Assembly: GCA_902465015.1 (NCBI GenBank)
Contig: CABQLK010000046.1
Coordinates: forward strand, 1 to 14,752
Length of the DNA: 14,752 nt
Direction of reading: 5' to 3'
From: an uncultured Collinsella sp.
Lineage (GTDB): Bacteria > Actinomycetota > Coriobacteriia > Coriobacteriales > Coriobacteriaceae
Shown here: positions 13,781 through 14,752 of the stretch, one piece after another
Layout of the letters: every line of letters begins with the position of its first letter
Position numbering within the stretch: position 1 is the first letter of the stretch
Notes under the pieces: generated by a model
Seen by the model: the letters and a program-made list of their open reading frames with translations, nothing else
The model's database searches: none
Told to the model about the DNA's origin: nothing
Translations under genes and position numbers: made by a program

Positions 13781-13794
13781 CCAGGAGGACCCAC

Positions 13795-14676
13795 ATGATC
13801 AAAATCACCGTCCCAGCAACCAGCGCCAACCTAGGCATCGGCTACGACACCCTCGGCATGGCCGTCAGCCTCTACTCGCACTTCACCTTCGAGCGCGCCG
13901 ACAAGCTCACCATCACGGGCTGCCCCGAGGAGTTCCAAAACGAGAATAACCTGGTCTATGTGAGCTTTGTCGATGCTCTGGCCGCGTGGGGCGAGCCGGC
14001 TTTCCCCGTTGCCATCGACATTCAAACCGACGTGCCCGTCGCTCGCGGCCTGGGTTCCAGCTCCACCTGCGTCGTCGCCGGCATTATGGCGGCCGCCGCG
14101 CTGACGGGCCACACCGTCGACCGTGCCGAGCTCGTCCGCATTGCCACCGAGGTCGAGGGCCATCCCGATAACGTCGCCCCCGCCATCCTGGGCGGCGCCG
14201 TCTGCTCCTTTACGCCGACCGATTCGCTCCCCCAGTGCCTGCGCTACGAGGTGAGCGATCGCTTGCGTTTTATTACCGTGATTCCGCCCTACGAGGTGCA
14301 TACGAGCGAGGCGCGCAAGGTTGTGCCGCAGGAGATTCCACTCTCCACCGCCGTATGGCAAATGGGCCGCATCGCCGGCATGACGCGTGGCCTGGAGACC
14401 GGCGACCTTGACCTGATTGCCGCCGCCAACGACGACCGCATCCAGGAGCCCTATCGCCGCCGCCTCATCCCCGACTACAACGCCGTGCGCGACACCTGCC
14501 TTAACGGAGGCGCCAAGACCATCTGGATCAGTGGCTCCGGCTCGACCCTCATGGCCGTGACTGACGACACCATCGTGGCAAAGTTCCTACAGGTCAAGCT
14601 GCGCGAACAGTTCCCCAAGTGCGACACGCACATTCTGACGTGCGACACGGAAGGCGCCCAGATCGAATACCTGTAG
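13795..14676 (+). CDS. thrB: Homoserine kinase
   Basis: A 293-aa GHMP-family kinase that phosphorylates homoserine to O-phosphohomoserine, the substrate of thrC just upstream. Seen: the start MIKITVPATSANLGIGYDTLG typical of homoserine kinases (given here as a 21-residue stretch at 1-21; key residues PATSANLG), the ATP-binding motif PVARGLGSSSTCVVAG (81-96), EGHPDNVAPAILGG in the middle, and the C-terminal GHMP motif around KTIWISGSGSTLMAV. The ATG at 13795 has an ideal AGGAGG 6 nt upstream. An in-frame ATG at 13723 lies in the inner loop of hairpin B and is unlikely to be used. The long hairpin 2 nt upstream of the ribosome binding site should influence translation or message stability. Confidence 0.96.
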   Translation: MIKITVPATSANLGIGYDTLGMAVSLYSHFTFERADKLTITGCPEEFQNENNLVYVSFVDALAAWGEPAFPVAIDIQTDVPVARGLGSSSTCVVAGIMAAAALTGHTVDRAELVRIATEVEGHPDNVAPAILGGAVCSFTPTDSLPQCLRYEVSDRLRFITVIPPYEVHTSEARKVVPQEIPLSTAVWQMGRIAGMTRGLETGDLDLIAAANDDRIQEPYRRRLIPDYNAVRDTCLNGGAKTIWISGSGSTLMAVTDDTIVAKFLQVKLREQFPKCDTHILTCDTEGAQIEYL

Positions 14677-14707
14677 TCGCCGTCCCGAATACTCGCCGGG
14701 GAGGCCA

Positions 14708-14720
14708 GGGGCTTTGCCCC
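14708..14720. other. Small GC-rich hairpin after thrB
   Basis: GGGGC-TTT-GCCCC, 32 bp past the thrB stop codon, with no T-run. It could be a weak terminator or part of a GC-rich repeat cut by the window end. Nothing else is seen between 14677 and 14752. Confidence 0.25.
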
Positions 14721-14752
14721 CAAATCGTCCTCGGACATGGCAGGACCCCCGC

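Noticed and set aside
13723..13794. Earlier ATG start for thrB inside hairpin B
   Set aside because: It lies in a stable hairpin, lacks a ribosome binding site, and the ATG at 13795 has an ideal one.
14475..14738. Minus-strand frame entering from the right end
   Set aside because: It is antisense to the conserved 3' part of thrB and has a shadow composition.

Overview
The window reads as chromosomal DNA from a GC-rich Gram-positive actinobacterium. Gene content, codon use and the repeat types suggest the class Coriobacteriia, with a Collinsella-like genome as my best guess; this is inference and no search was run. It has eleven convincing protein genes, one IS200-type insertion sequence, several terminators and an unusual number of hairpin and repeat elements.

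Region 1 (1-2280): a CLC-family anion transporter gene whose last codons lie inside a palindrome, then an IS200/IS605-type element with a lone tnpA on the minus strand. About 350 bp of gene-free, repeat-rich DNA follows. It holds several perfect hairpins, a 19-bp direct repeat, and a 47-bp repeat that also forms the terminator of the next operon.

Region 2 (2278-8431): a two-component system (response regulator, then histidine kinase, minus strand) diverges from a plus-strand operon. That operon encodes a small membrane protein with a Gly-rich and Ser/Thr/Asp-rich outer tail, a GT2 polyprenyl-phosphate sugar transferase, and a large GT39-like membrane glycosyltransferase. The divergent promoter region carries two pairs of CTTAGCC-like direct repeats spaced 10-11 bp, as expected for an OmpR-type regulator. 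The simplest reading is a regulated surface-glycosylation module: GT2 loads a lipid carrier, the GT39-like enzyme transfers the sugar outside, and the small protein may be its substrate or partner. A second copy of the 47-bp repeat lies in frame inside the GT39-like gene.

Region 3 (8432-14752): an ogt-type DNA repair methyltransferase, then aspartate-family amino-acid genes. lysC and asd are on the minus strand, and thrC and thrB diverge from them on the plus strand. Homoserine dehydrogenase, which links asd to thrB and thrC, is not in the window. Two very long nested hairpins, one after asd (9241-9370) and one directly before the thrB ribosome binding site (13669-13780), share a layout and may be one undescribed element or structured-RNA family. 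These two hairpins and the in-gene 47-bp repeat are the most unusual signals here.
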